DNA of 64,000 nt from Aestuariimicrobium ganziense (GCF_015352975.1 NZ_JACYIZ010000004.1:186001-250000); one strand, 5' to 3'. Shown: positions 1 through 9,272, numbered from the stretch's first letter. The notes: a model not told the origin generated them from the letters alone. Numbers and translations are program-made.

Positions 1-492
1 GTCGACGCCCTGATCGCCGTCGCGACGGGTTGGGTGATGGTCGTGGTCTGGGTGGGCGCGCACGCGATGGGCTTGGACGGCGCTGGTCGCGACCGCGGGC
101 CGGGCCGGGTCGACACGTCCGGCATCGACCCGCCGGCCCTGGCCGTGGCGGGAGCACTGCTCGCCGCACTGGCCCTGCTCGGACGACGGTGGCGTCCGAT
201 CTGGGCCTGGGTGGGGGGCATGGTCGCGATCGCCCTCTACCTGATCGCCGACGGACCTGCCTTCGCGGCCGTGCTGGTGGCGGTGGTGCTGGGCCTGGCC
301 ATGGTCTGCCGGGGTCCGGTGGCGCGCCCCTCACCCAGCTTGGCGCTGGTCGTTTTCGCCTATGCCGCGGCCGACCCGCTCGACCTCAGGCATAGGGCTG
401 ATTCGCTACCGGATCACGCGCTCAGGGTTGACCGCGGTCGGGCAGATCGGATGGCGCTGGCAAGGGATGCGCGAGCTCTTCAGCGTCGGTGA
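1..492 (+). CDS. Partial hydrophobic membrane protein, 5' end outside window
   Basis: The frame is open from base 1, so the gene probably begins upstream; a GTG at 34 is only an internal candidate. The first 125 or so residues hold three to four hydrophobic segments typical of a small integral membrane protein. The last 40 residues turn basic and arginine-rich, and there the next reading frame (starting near 362) looks more natural. The gene may therefore be broken at about 385-400, with its true C-terminus lost. I do not recognise the family. Role and partners are unknown. Confidence 0.35.
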   Translation, partial: VDALIAVATGWVMVVVWVGAHAMGLDGAGRDRGPGRVDTSGIDPPALAVAGALLAALALLGRRWRPIWAWVGGMVAIALYLIADGPAFAAVLVAVVLGLAMVCRGPVARPSPSLALVVFAYAAADPLDLRHRADSLPDHALRVDRGRADRMALARDARALQRR

Positions 493-784
493 CGTGAACG
501 GCGATGGCCGAAGCGATGTCATGGCGATTCGTGCCGACGGGACCCTCTGGCGTTACACGTCAGCTGCCAACGGCACATTGGCAGCCGGTGTGCAGGTCGG
601 GCGTGGTTGGGCGCATTACAGTCCGGTGTTCGTCCCAGGCGACCAGAGCAACGATGGTCGTCTCGATCTGATCGGCCGAAACGTGGACGGGACCCTTCGG
701 CTCTACCCGAGCACCTCGACCGGATGGTTCCAGACACCGCGCGTGGTGATGGCCGACGCCAACAAGTTCCGTCTCATGGCCTGA
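362..784 (+). pseudogene. FG-GAP/VCBS-type repeat protein fragment
   Basis: The frame encodes about 140 residues. Two beta-propeller-blade repeats are visible, each with the calcium-binding pattern D-x-N-x-D-G-x-x-D (DVNGDGRSD) or a variant (PGDQSNDGRLD), followed by DGTLW/DGTLRLY. Such FG-GAP/VCBS repeats normally sit in secreted or surface proteins of 300 residues or more with a signal peptide. Here there is no signal peptide and only two blades. The frame overlaps the upstream membrane-protein frame without a plausible ribosome site. I read it as the C-terminal remnant of a secreted repeat protein. A functional short protein is possible but less likely. Confidence 0.5.
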
Positions 785-793
785 TGGACGACT

Positions 794-824
794 GGTGGGG
801 CGCTGAACACGCAGCGCCCCATCA
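794..824 (+). terminator. Hairpin after FG-GAP fragment
   Basis: The arms TGGTGGGGCGCTG and CAGCGCCCCATCA pair at 12 of 13 positions around a six-base loop, just after the stop at 784. There is no T tract, as is common for terminators in high-GC actinobacteria. It separates the fragment from the SRP RNA promoter. Confidence 0.55.
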
Positions 825-861
825 GCCACGCCGCAGTCGCCGACCTTGGCGCGCCGCCCGT

Positions 862-890
862 TTGGGGCACCCGCCGATCGCCACTAGACT
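862..890 (+). promoter_or_regulatory. Promoter of the SRP RNA gene
   Basis: TTGGGG at 862-867 and TAGACT at 885-890 are separated by 17 bases and lie directly before the SRP RNA. The same TTGGGG/TAGACT pair occurs before the ileS leader (9237-9266), which supports a housekeeping sigma promoter. Confidence 0.6.
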
Positions 891-894
891 GGTT

Positions 895-985
895 GGCAAC
901 CCCCGTGCGGCGGCACCTCACCCAACTCCCCCAGGGTCGGAAGACAGCAAGGGTCAGTGGGCTCTACCGGGTGCGCGGGGGCCTT
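895..985 (+). ncRNA. ffs: Signal recognition particle RNA, small bacterial (4.5S) type
   Basis: The apical domain is recognisable: CAGGGTCGGAAGACAGCAAG carries the GGAA tetraloop side and the asymmetric AGCAAG loop that bind Ffh. The 5' end CCCCCGTGC pairs with GTGCGCGGGGG at the 3' end, closing a rod of about 85 nt, and a TTTT follows at 984-987. The RNA pairs with the Ffh GTPase to deliver nascent membrane proteins to FtsY and SecYEG. Its position directly upstream of dnaX is the usual one in actinobacteria. The exact ends are estimates from the pairing. Confidence 0.85.
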
Positions 986-1065
986 TTCATGCCCGGATGG
1001 CGACCAGCGCGTCCAAGCACACCGTCGATGATCGACGCCGCTCGCTCGGCGGGCATCCGCTGTGA

Positions 1066-1452
1066 CTCGGCCGCCCTCGCCACCGCCACCCCGTCAACAG
1101 CTGGACCGCCCGCCGCCTGATCGAGGTCGGACGGACTGCACTGAGCTGCTACCTGCTGCCGAACCTGGTCGCAGGGTTCCTGTTCTACGGCTGGGGCCTG
1201 GGTCTGGCTGCCGACCTCGGGCAGTGGCGGGTGCCGGTGGCCATCGCGGGCCCTGTGGTGGTGGCCGTGCTCGTGGTCGCGTTCGCCCACCGGTGGCTTC
1301 GCCGGTTCTCGCTCGGCTTGCTCGAGTGGCTGTGGAAAAGGCCGGGCCGTTGTCGCGGCGCGGTGCCTGAGTGTGGCCGGGTCGGGTCGCCGGTCTGGCC
1401 GACGGGTCGAATCTGTCAGGAGGCCTCACTAGAGTGCCTGTGTGGCAGCTGA
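1066..1452 (+). pseudogene. C-terminal remnant of a DUF418 family membrane protein
   Basis: An open frame with no usable start (preceded by TGA at 1063) encodes a stretch closely resembling the conserved C-terminal domain of DUF418 proteins: a VGRTALSCYLL segment, then FYGWGLGL, a hydrophobic helix, and RFSLGLLEWLWK. Intact DUF418 proteins have about 350-400 residues with many membrane spans; only about 75 recognisable residues remain here. After LEWLWK the frame runs on into meaningless sequence up to the dnaX start. The N-terminal two thirds are missing, so this is a decayed gene. Confidence 0.6.
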
Positions 1453-3841
1453 CGACGAGCTCGACCTCGGTCTGGACTCCGACCCCGACCTCGAGGACGA
1501 CTTCTACGACCAGGACGGCCCGGGGCTCTTCGGTGACGACGACGCCGGGCAGATCGATGACGTGCACGGTTCGTCCGAGCCGGTCGACGAGGACGAGGAC
1601 GACGCCCCGCTGCCCGAGGTGACCGCGCCGACCGAAGATGTGGCGCCCGCCGAACGGCCGTCTGCCGAGCTGCCACCTGCCGAGTTGCCACCTAGTGGTC
1701 TGGCCCCGCCACCGGCGCCTGATCGCGGTCCCCGGCAGGAGCTGCCCGAAGCCCCGCTCGCGCTCTATCGCCGGTACCGCCCCGACACCTTCGACGACGT
1801 CATCGGCCAGGAGCACGTCACCGAGCCCCTGCAGCGGGCCCTGGTCAACAACCGGGTCAACCACGCCTACCTGTTCAGCGGCCCGCGCGGGTGTGGCAAG
1901 ACCACCTCGGCACGCATCCTCGCCCGGGCGCTGAACTGCGAGAAGGGCCCGACCCCGACCCCGTGTGGTGAGTGCCAGTCGTGCCGCGACCTGGCCCGTG
2001 GCGGCGGCGGGTCGATCGACGTGATCGAGATCGACGCCGCGTCGCACGGTGGTGTCGACGATGCCCGTGACCTGCGCGAACGGGCCTTCTTCGCCCCGGT
2101 GCACAGCCGCTACAAGATCTACATCGTCGACGAGGCCCACATGGTCACCACGGCCGGCTTCAACGCGATGCTCAAGCTGGTCGAGGAGCCTCCGCCGCAC
2201 GTCAAGTTCATCTTCGCCACCACCGAACCCGACAAGGTGATCGGGACGATCCGTTCGCGCACCCACCACTACCCGTTCCGGCTGGTGCCGCCCAAGGTGC
2301 TCACCGCCTACCTGGGCACGTTGTGCGAGGCCGAAGGAGTGGCGATCGACCCGGCCGTGCTGCCGCTGGTCGTCCGCGCCGGCGCCGGTTCGGTGCGTGA
2401 CTCGCTGTCGGTGCTCGACCAGTTGCTCGGTGGCGCCGGCGAGGACGGCGTCAGCTACCACCAGGCCACCGCGCTGCTCGGCTACACCCCCGACGCGCTG
2501 CTGGACGAGGTGATGGATGCCTTCGCTGCCGGCGACGCCCGCAGCGTGTTCGCTGCCGTCGACAAGGTCATCGAGGTCGGTCAGGACCCGCGACGCTTCG
2601 CCGAGGACCTGCTGCGCCGGCTGCGTGACCTGGTGATCGTCGGTGCCGTGCCAGACGCGGTAAGCTCCGGCCTGATCGATGTGGCGGCTGACCAGGCCGA
2701 ACGCCTCGCCGTGCAGGCCCAGGGGATGGGTCCGGGCGAGCTGACCCGGGCCGCCGAGGTGATCGCCACAGGGCTGACCGAGATGCGGGGGACGACCGCT
2801 CCACGCCTGCACCTGGAACTGATGTGCGCGCGGGTGCTGCTGCCGGGTGCCGATGTGGACGAGCGCGGCGTGCATGCCCGGCTCGACCGGCTCGAGCGCC
2901 GGATCGCCGACACCGGTGTCGCCGTGGCGCCGCGTCCCCAGACGGCTGAGCCCGCCGCCCCCCGCCAGCAGTGGACCGACACCGAGGCAGCGCCCCCCGC
3001 ACCGACGCACCCGGCCACCGAGCAGGCCGGCCCGCCGGCGCGCCCCGACGATCATCCGGCCGAGACGCCCGCTCCCCAGCGGCGCACCCAGCGTCCCGCG
3101 ATGGCGCAGGCCCCTGCGCCCGAACCGACCCCCGAGCCCGCCGCGGCGCTTCGTCCCAGTGGTGACCCTGCAGCGATCGATGTCACCCGGGTGCGCAGCC
3201 AGTGGCCGCAGGTGCTCGAGGCGGTCAAGGGGCGGCGCCGCTTCACGTGGATGATCCTCACCCAGCACGCCCAAGTGCTCGACGTGCAGGGCGGTGCGTT
3301 GACACTCGGCTTCTCCAACCCGGGGGCCCGCGAGAACTTCAACTCCAGCGGCAGCAGCGACATTCTGCGCGACTGCATCGTCGAGGTGCTCAGCGCTGAC
3401 CTTGCCATCGTCCCGATCGTCGACGGCGGCGACCACAGCGCGGGCCCTGGCACCGCCCCCGACCGTGGCGGACAAGGCGCCCCCACCGGCCAGCCCGCAG
3501 CCGACCGCGGGCCCAGTCAGTCCACCCCGAGGGAGCCCACCCCGCCGGCGCAGAGGGGAGGCAGCCCCGACTCCCCGGAGTCACCCGACAGTCCGGGCCC
3601 CCCGTCGAGCCCGACGGGGGAGCCCACTGAGACCGAACGGCCGCGGCAGTCGTCCCACGGCGCCGCAGCACGTGAGCAGATCAGGCCGATGTCGACCGCC
3701 CCCACCGAACCCGAGACCGACGAGGAGGGCGACGACCTCGCCGACCCCGACGACGTGGTGCTCGACGACGGCGTCGGCTCAGCCTCGGAACTGATCGTGA
3801 AGCACCTCGGCGCGGAACTCATCGCCGAGGAGGACCGCTGA
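1442..3841 (+). CDS. dnaX: DNA polymerase III subunit gamma/tau
   Basis: This is the clamp-loader motor subunit, which opens the sliding clamp and loads it at primed DNA in the replisome. The 799-residue product starts with about 100 acidic, probably disordered residues. The AAA+ core begins at ALYRRYRPDTFDDVIGQEHV and holds the P-loop GPRGCGKTT (about residue 143), a zinc-binding CGECQSC cluster, Walker B IYIVDEAHM, sensor 1 FATTEPDKV and the arginine-finger region IRSRTHHYPF. The tail is long and rich in Pro, Glu and Asp. GTG at 1442 is chosen because an AGGAGG lies upstream (1418-1423) and no ATG occurs before the core. I see no slippery heptamer for a gamma form. Confidence 0.95.
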   Translation: MAADDELDLGLDSDPDLEDDFYDQDGPGLFGDDDAGQIDDVHGSSEPVDEDEDDAPLPEVTAPTEDVAPAERPSAELPPAELPPSGLAPPPAPDRGPRQELPEAPLALYRRYRPDTFDDVIGQEHVTEPLQRALVNNRVNHAYLFSGPRGCGKTTSARILARALNCEKGPTPTPCGECQSCRDLARGGGGSIDVIEIDAASHGGVDDARDLRERAFFAPVHSRYKIYIVDEAHMVTTAGFNAMLKLVEEPPPHVKFIFATTEPDKVIGTIRSRTHHYPFRLVPPKVLTAYLGTLCEAEGVAIDPAVLPLVVRAGAGSVRDSLSVLDQLLGGAGEDGVSYHQATALLGYTPDALLDEVMDAFAAGDARSVFAAVDKVIEVGQDPRRFAEDLLRRLRDLVIVGAVPDAVSSGLIDVAADQAERLAVQAQGMGPGELTRAAEVIATGLTEMRGTTAPRLHLELMCARVLLPGADVDERGVHARLDRLERRIADTGVAVAPRPQTAEPAAPRQQWTDTEAAPPAPTHPATEQAGPPARPDDHPAETPAPQRRTQRPAMAQAPAPEPTPEPAAALRPSGDPAAIDVTRVRSQWPQVLEAVKGRRRFTWMILTQHAQVLDVQGGALTLGFSNPGARENFNSSGSSDILRDCIVEVLSADLAIVPIVDGGDHSAGPGTAPDRGGQGAPTGQPAADRGPSQSTPREPTPPAQRGGSPDSPESPDSPGPPSSPTGEPTETERPRQSSHGAAAREQIRPMSTAPTEPETDEEGDDLADPDDVVLDDGVGSASELIVKHLGAELIAEEDR

Positions 3842-3990
3842 GCCAGCCGGCCCCCATCCGGCGCGCTGCGCTCAGCGCGGAACCCGCGTGGGCAGCCCGG
3901 CACCCGGCCCGCGGCCGCGTAGGCTGCCTGGCACACTCGTCCACCACCATGGACGCCCGAGGCCCGAGGGCCTGACGAGAGGACGATGCG

Positions 3991-4308
3991 ATGTTCCCCG
4001 AGGGAATGGACATGAGCGGCCTGCTGGCCCAGGCCCAGGCCATGCAGGCCCAGCTGCGTCAGACCCAGCAGGAACTGGCCAACTCCACCTTCACCGGATC
4101 GGCCGGCGGTGACCTGGTCGAGGCGACCGTGCGCGGCACCGGTGAGCTCATCGGGCTGACCATCAAGCCCGAAGCCTGCGACCCCGACGACACCGAGACC
4201 CTGGCCGACCTTGTCATCGCCGCCGTCCGTGACGCCACCACGCAGGCGCAGGACAGGGCCACCGCCGCCATGCCGGCCATGCCCGACCTGGGACAGCTCG
4301 GTCTGTGA
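3991..4308 (+). CDS. ebfC: YbaB/EbfC family nucleoid-associated protein
   Basis: The product has 105 residues, the usual size. It is glutamine- and alanine-rich at the start ([18 protein letters not shown]), with the [20 protein letters not shown] core of the YbaB fold. These proteins form tweezer-like dimers that bind DNA. GAGAGGAC lies just before the ATG at 3991. The gene sits between dnaX and recR as in most bacteria, and its TGA overlaps the recR ATG (TGATG), so the two are translationally coupled. Links to recombination repair are inferred from the neighbourhood. Confidence 0.9.
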   Translation: MFPEGMDMSGLLAQAQAMQAQLRQTQQELANSTFTGSAGGDLVEATVRGTGELIGLTIKPEACDPDDTETLADLVIAAVRDATTQAQDRATAAMPAMPDLGQLGL

Positions 4309-4937
4309 TGTACGAGGGCGCGCTCCAGGAACTCATCGACGCACTCGGCACCCTGCCGGGTGTGGGTCCCAAGAGTGCCCAACGGATCGCCTTCCACCTG
4401 CTCGATGCCCCGCCCGAAGAGGTCAACCACTTGGCCGACGTGCTGCGTGAGGTGAAGGCGCGCGCCAAGTTCTGCGACATCTGCTTCAACGTCTCGGAGG
4501 AGTCGCGCTGCCGGATCTGCCGTGACACCCGCCGCGACCAGACCTCGATCTGCGTGGTCGAGGAGTCCAAGGACGTCATCGCGATCGAGCGCACCCGCGA
4601 GTTCCGTGGGCTCTACCACGTGCTCGGCGGATCAATCTCGCCGATCGACGGACGAGGCCCCAGCGACCTGCACATCCGCGAACTGTGCCAGCGGCTGGCC
4701 GACGGCACCGTCGAAGAGGTCATCCTGGCCACTGACCCCAACGTCGAGGGCGAGGCCACCGCGGCCTTCCTGTCGCGGCTGCTCGTCCCGATGGGGGTAC
4801 GGGTCTCGCGGCTGGCCAGCGGGCTGCCGGTGGGTGGCGACCTCGAGTACGCCGACCAGGTCACCCTGGGACGCGCCTTCGACGGCCGGGTGGTGCTCAA
4901 CCCACCGGTCGAAGCCGGTGCGGGCGGAGCGTCCTGA
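4308..4937 (+). CDS. recR: Recombination mediator protein RecR
   Basis: RecR works with RecO (and RecF) to load RecA on SSB-coated single-stranded DNA at gaps. The 209-residue product shows the helix-hairpin-helix [20 protein letters not shown] near the start, a Cys4 zinc finger (CDICFN...CRICRD, about residues 54-70), then a Toprim domain with VVEESKDV and [11 protein letters not shown], and a C-terminal [15 protein letters not shown] wedge. Length is normal. The ATG at 4308 overlaps the ebfC stop; a GTG one codon earlier is possible but less natural. Confidence 0.95.
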   Translation: MYEGALQELIDALGTLPGVGPKSAQRIAFHLLDAPPEEVNHLADVLREVKARAKFCDICFNVSEESRCRICRDTRRDQTSICVVEESKDVIAIERTREFRGLYHVLGGSISPIDGRGPSDLHIRELCQRLADGTVEEVILATDPNVEGEATAAFLSRLLVPMGVRVSRLASGLPVGGDLEYADQVTLGRAFDGRVVLNPPVEAGAGGAS

Positions 4938-5019
4938 CTGCGCCACTGCCGACCCAGTGACCGTTCGGGCAAGGGGTGCAGCACTCGTTGGCTGACGGTT
5001 GGCTGAAGAGGGCCGGACC

Positions 5020-5037
5020 CCCACCCCGGGGGGTGGG
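5020..5037. promoter_or_regulatory. GC-only palindrome upstream of lipoprotein gene
   Basis: CCCACCCC-GG-GGGGTGGG is a perfect 8-bp inverted repeat about 100 bp before the lipoprotein start and about 8 bp upstream of TAGCCT (5046-5051), a possible -10. Without a T tract it could be a weak recR terminator or an operator. The sequence does not decide between these. Confidence 0.35.
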
Positions 5038-5135
5038 AACGGTGTTAGCCTGTCCGGCAGACAAGAAGTCTGAAGAGCTGTTCACACTGTCGGAACAGAC
5101 CTCGCCACGCCAATCTGCCGAGAGGCCCACTCCCC

Positions 5136-7169
5136 ATGTCAACGACGACGGCCCGCGTCCGCCGCAAGCCACTGCTTGCCGTCATGCTCACCATGGTCCT
5201 GCTGCTCCTGACCGCCTGTGGCGGGAAGGTCGACACCGTCTTGACCCTCAAGGACGATGGTTCGGGCGTTCGCGCCATGACCATCACCGTGTCGAAGGAC
5301 GACATGGAGAAGGTCAAGGGTGGCGCCCCAGCCGTTGACGGGGTGATCAAGAAGAACATCCCGGCCGCCATGAAGTACTCCGGCATGTCGCGTGGAGTCG
5401 ACACCGGGTCGACGGTCTACTCCTTCCAGATCCCGTTCACCGACGAGGCCGACTACACCTCGAAGGTCATTGCGGTGTTGGGCGCCGGCAACGTGGTCGA
5501 CCGCGAGGTGCAGGTCACCCTGAAGGTCTACAACTCGGTCTTCAAGAAGGGTGTTGAGCTGAAGGAGAACTTCGCCTCGACCGACCTGTTCCAGTGGCTG
5601 GTGAACGCCCTGGTCAAGACGGGCACCGTCTCGGACGAGAACAAGTCCAACATCATGGAGCTGGGGAACTCGAACGTCGAGATCGACGGGGTGAAGCACC
5701 CGGCGGGCTCGCAGATGCGCTACAACACCGTCCAGGAGCTCGGGTTCGATTCAGTGACCGTCGTCACCGAAGGACTCGGCACCGACGAGTACACCCGCAC
5801 CATCATCTACAACCTCCCCCGGGTCAGCTACGCCGCAGACGAGAAGGGGTTCGACGAGTTCTTCAAGAAGTCGACTCCCGAAGGCGGGGAGTTGACCCCG
5901 CCGGCCTCGACCGACACGACCTGGCGGATGGTGTTCAAGGCTTCGTCGCCCGACGACCTCAAGGCCAAGACCAACACCGCACTCACCTCCGAGTCGACCG
6001 ACTTCGCCATCTCGTCCGGCCCTGATCCCGAGGTGCCGATGACCATGCTCACCACGGTGGTCGATTCCGCCGAGTGCAGCGCCATCTGCCTCAGGGACGC
6101 GGCCGTGAGGAGCTTCGTCGTCGTCCCCGAGGGATGGCAGTCGCCCTCGCAGCCGACCACGATCGATGACAAGCAGGCCGTGGCGATGAGCCCACAGGCA
6201 CCGCTGCAGATGCGTCGTCCGGTCTCGTTCAGCAGCATCGACGTCGCGGTCGACATCAAGGGCGACGAGGGCGGCTCGATGGTGACCAAGTACGCCGTGC
6301 CGGCCGCTGACGCCAAGGCGCTCGGCGAGGGACTCCAGCAGATGCTCACCCCGCCGGCTGCGGTCGGCTCGATCGAGGTCGCCGACGGGGACGACGTGGT
6401 GGTCTACACCACCACGGTCGCCGGCAGCTCGCTGGGCGACCTGGGACGCCGGCTCGGCGAGATCGTCTCGCTCCCCGACGGTGCCCCGTGGGTGTCGCTG
6501 GTCGAGACCGACGGGGGTGGGATGTTCTCGAAGGAGTACCGACTCACCGGCAACCTCGGACTGAGCTCTCAGGTCTACCGCTCGCAGGTCGGCAAGGAGG
6601 TGTCGTGGACGATCACGCTGCCCAGCAACATGACCATCGAGCCGGGCTCGGTCCCCGCGGGTGCTTCGATCAACGGCAGCACCATCACGCTGAAGACGCT
6701 GTCGAGGCAGGAGCCCGTGCGGCTGTCCGTGGTGGCATCCACGGGCAACATGGCCGGCTGGATCCTGGTCGGTGCCCTGGCGTTGGTTCTGGTCGGGGCC
6801 GTGGTGGGCATCCTGCTGCTGCTCTCGCGACGCAAGAAGGCACAGTCAGCGTCGGCCTCGGAGTCCGCTGCCACGCAGCAGCACCCGGAGGCGTTCGCGC
6901 AGGCCCCGGGAGCGGTGCCGCAGGAGCACCGGGCGCAGTACTCGCACCAGCCGCACCAGCCGCACCAGCAGTCGCAGGCGACGCCGCCGCCGTACCCGCA
7001 GTCGCAGGCGACGCCGCCGCCGTACCCACAGTCGCAGGCGACGCCGCCGCCGTACCCACAGTCGCAGGCGACGCCGCCGCCATACCCGCAGTCGCACTCG
7101 ACACCACCGACTCAGCACCTGCCAGAGTCCCAGCCGACCCCGCCGCACCGGCCGAGCGACCAGCAGTAG
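5136..7169 (+). CDS. Lipoprotein with C-terminal membrane helix and proline-rich repeat tail
   Basis: The N-terminus has basic residues, a hydrophobic stretch and a lipobox (LLTACGG, Cys at about residue 28), so the mature protein is diacylglyceryl-anchored outside. About 480 residues of mixed beta-rich extracellular sequence follow. It starts with a VDTVLTLKDDGSG segment like those in LppM-type actinobacterial lipoproteins, and it has a two-cysteine loop (SAECSAICL). A single transmembrane helix near residues 540-565 is followed by RRKK. The tail is glutamine- and proline-rich with four SQATPPPYPQ copies, and by the positive-inside rule lies in the cytoplasm. Lipid anchor plus stop-transfer helix is an uncommon topology. 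Function is unknown; proline-rich tails often bind other envelope proteins. Confidence 0.75.
   Translation: MSTTTARVRRKPLLAVMLTMVLLLLTACGGKVDTVLTLKDDGSGVRAMTITVSKDDMEKVKGGAPAVDGVIKKNIPAAMKYSGMSRGVDTGSTVYSFQIPFTDEADYTSKVIAVLGAGNVVDREVQVTLKVYNSVFKKGVELKENFASTDLFQWLVNALVKTGTVSDENKSNIMELGNSNVEIDGVKHPAGSQMRYNTVQELGFDSVTVVTEGLGTDEYTRTIIYNLPRVSYAADEKGFDEFFKKSTPEGGELTPPASTDTTWRMVFKASSPDDLKAKTNTALTSESTDFAISSGPDPEVPMTMLTTVVDSAECSAICLRDAAVRSFVVVPEGWQSPSQPTTIDDKQAVAMSPQAPLQMRRPVSFSSIDVAVDIKGDEGGSMVTKYAVPAADAKALGEGLQQMLTPPAAVGSIEVADGDDVVVYTTTVAGSSLGDLGRRLGEIVSLPDGAPWVSLVETDGGGMFSKEYRLTGNLGLSSQVYRSQVGKEVSWTITLPSNMTIEPGSVPAGASINGSTITLKTLSRQEPVRLSVVASTGNMAGWILVGALALVLVGAVVGILLLLSRRKKAQSASASESAATQQHPEAFAQAPGAVPQEHRAQYSHQPHQPHQQSQATPPPYPQSQATPPPYPQSQATPPPYPQSQATPPPYPQSHSTPPTQHLPESQPTPPHRPSDQQ
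6971..7090 (+). repeat. Four 30-bp in-frame tandem repeats
   Basis: Four nearly identical 30-bp units, each reading SQATPPPYPQ, are followed by a degraded fifth (SHSTPPTQH). The units differ only at silent third positions. The array can expand or shrink without a frameshift, so tail length may vary between strains. Confidence 0.85.
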
Positions 7170-7202
7170 GTGCGCCAGGCCACGATCGCGGTCCCGAGGG
7201 CC

Positions 7203-8389
7203 TCAGCCCCAGGCGACAGCCACCTTCGTGGTCAACTTCGCCGAGCCGCGCAGGCGGTGGGTGGCGCGCTGACCTTCGCGGTACTTGATGGTGACGGTGG
7301 TCGGGAAGACCAACTTCAGGGTGCCGCCGACGAACGCGGCCGGCACGTCGAAGGTGATGGTCTGGTTCTGGAACGTGGTCCACAGATCCTGCAGCTTGAG
7401 CTTGTCAGGGCGTGCTCTGGAGACCGTCTTGCCCTGGCTGATGGTGGCTTGACCGTAGTCGAGGGTGAGCGGTGTGAAACGTCGACCGGTAGGTGCCCCG
7501 GTACTTGACGTGGAACCAGACTCGTCCGGGCTTGGCCCAGCCGTCTTCCGAGCTCCCTGGCGTGAAGAAGCTGGCCTTGGCATCGAGGTCAGCACCGAAC
7601 TTCATCTCGTCGACGTTGCGCCCGTCAGCCCACCCGCCCTTCCACTCGAGCTTGTCGGGTTGGTAGGTGACCGTCTCGAGGCGTGCGGCCAGCATCATCG
7701 CCGTGCTGTCGGCGTCCTTCGACACCTGCAGGGTGCGCAGGTCGAGGCTGACCTTCTTGCCCTGATCGCTGATCACCAGTGACGCCTTGGCTCCGACCGG
7801 CGCCGAGACCGCGACGGCGATGTGGCGCCCGTCATAGCCCAGGTACCGGTCGAAGCGCCCGAGCAGCTTCGTCAGCTCGACCGTGGTGGCGCCGACGACC
7901 ACGCTGCACGACGCCCGGTACTTGTCAGTCGGAATCAAGGGTGCCCAGGCCGTCAGCGACACCAGCAACCACTCCTCGCCCTCGGCTGCCTGCAACTGGT
8001 CGCCGACCGGGCTTCCCTTGGCCACCAACCGGTCCCACACCGGTGGGAGCCTCGGGCTGCCCTCGGCCTTCACCGCCAGACCCAGGTGCGGCCCGGCCAC
8101 CCGGACAGCCTGCCTGGACAGGTCGATGCCGACCGGGGTCGGAGTGGCCTTGGTCAGCACGGTGCCGGGGGCGGTCGTCCTGCCCGACGGTGTCGGGGTG
8201 GCGCTCGAGGCGGCAGGGCCCGACGAGGCCTGCTGGCCGCTCGATTGCTCAGTCGTCGTGGTGGACGACCGCCCGCCGAGCACACCGCAGCCGGTGAGTG
8301 CGGCAGTCAGGGGTGGTCAGTCCCGCGGCGGCCAGCAGCTGCCGACGCGAACGGTTCGATGGTGTGGTCGGCGTGGGGGTGGCGTCCAT
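7203..8389 (-). pseudogene. Twin-arginine-type lipoprotein gene broken by two frameshifts
   Basis: Three frames must be joined to read one protein. From ATG at 8389 the frame gives a twin-arginine-like N-terminus (NRSRRQLLAAAGL). One base out of register, near 8300-8320, the expected lipobox LTGCGVLGG follows and continues through a Ser/Thr/Pro linker and a domain with DUF4352-like features (GDQLQAAEGEEWLLVSLTAW). Around 7470-7500 the frame shifts again to the C-terminus, which ends KLTTKVAVAWG at 7203. Intact length would be about 395 residues. Either the gene is inactive or the assembly has two single-base errors. Function is unknown; a secreted lipid-anchored protein is inferred. Confidence 0.65.
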
Positions 8390-8447
8390 GCCGACCAAGG
8401 GTAGGTGTCGGCCGGTTCAGCCCTTGGCCCTCGTGTGACAAGCTCCG

Positions 8448-9101
8448 TCAGGCGACCAAGGTGGGCGAGGCCGGCGTGCCCAGCAGCTCCGCCACCCGGG
8501 CGAACGTCGTCCGGACGCCCTGTTCGCGTTCGACCGCACCGGTGCGCAGCACCTCGTCGGGGCCGTCGACCGGGGTGGCCAACTGGTAGGTGCGCAGCAG
8601 GCTGATGCCGCGGCTGCGCAGGTGCTCGGGCTGGTCGCGCAGGTACCAGGTCACGCAGTCCTGGGCCGTACCGCCCAGCGCCAGCACCACCCTCAGCCGG
8701 GGCAGCAGGTCGACCAGCGCCGGCAGCAGCTGAGCGCCCGCCCGCAGGTCGAGGCTGGACGAGGATCCACCTGACCATGGCACGGCACCCCACGGCACGC
8801 ACAGGTCGGGGTCGAGCCCGACCCGGCGCAGGTGGTGGTCGAGCAGGGCGCTGGGCGCGTCGTCGTTCTCGGTCGAGAGCAGTCCTGTGCCGTGCGGACC
8901 GACCGCCGCGGGTGTGGGGCCGGGCCCGATCACCAGCAGCTCGGCCCGGCTGGCGCGGTGGTGCGGCGCGATCAGCGGAGGGCTGCCGTGGTGGGCGTCG
9001 GCCAGCGACTCGATCCACACGTTGAGCGCCTTGACCTGGGGCTGGTGCCGCTGGTCCCACTGGGCTCGGCGGTGGCTGGCGTGGCGTAGGCGTCGGGCCA
9101 T
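8448..9101 (-). CDS. Uracil-DNA glycosylase superfamily protein
   Basis: The 217-residue product has the UDG fold signatures: LLVIGPGPTPAAVGPHGTG (motif 1 region), a CVPWGAVPW segment and VVLALGGTAQDCV near the second strand. It ends with a long helical tail. Such enzymes remove uracil or related bases from DNA to start base-excision repair, but motif 1 departs from canonical GxDPY or GEAPG forms, so the substrate is uncertain and it may even be a non-catalytic relative. It runs toward the broken lipoprotein gene and away from the ileS leader. Length is typical of this superfamily. Confidence 0.7.
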   Translation of the reverse strand: MARRLRHASHRRAQWDQRHQPQVKALNVWIESLADAHHGSPPLIAPHHRASRAELLVIGPGPTPAAVGPHGTGLLSTENDDAPSALLDHHLRRVGLDPDLCVPWGAVPWSGGSSSSLDLRAGAQLLPALVDLLPRLRVVLALGGTAQDCVTWYLRDQPEHLRSRGISLLRTYQLATPVDGPDEVLRTGAVEREQGVRTTFARVAELLGTPASPTLVA

Positions 9102-9236
9102 GGCGTGCTCCTGTCGTCCGATGCTCGATCACACCAACTCGGGCGGCACCGTGGGTCACCGTGCGGCAACAGCCGTCGAACGATCATGTGACAGGGGCAC
9201 ACCGCCTCGTCCGCGAACACCCGCGACGCAACCGAC

Positions 9237-9266
9237 TTGGGGCGCCGCGAGCGCCTGCCCTAGACT
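9237..9266 (+). promoter_or_regulatory. Promoter of the ileS leader
   Basis: TTGGGG (9237-9242) and TAGACT (9261-9266) with an 18-bp spacer put the transcript start near 9273, just before the T-box. It matches the SRP RNA promoter element for element. Confidence 0.6.
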
Positions 9267-9272
9267 CGGCCA

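Noticed and set aside
1094..3475. A 793-codon minus-strand frame opposite dnaX
   Set aside because: It arises from third-position G/C on the coding strand. It shows no motifs and is full of low-complexity Arg, Gly and Val.
6971..7090. CRISPR-like array of 30-bp repeats
   Set aside because: The units are contiguous with no spacers, in frame, and encode SQATPPPYPQ. They are coding tandem repeats.
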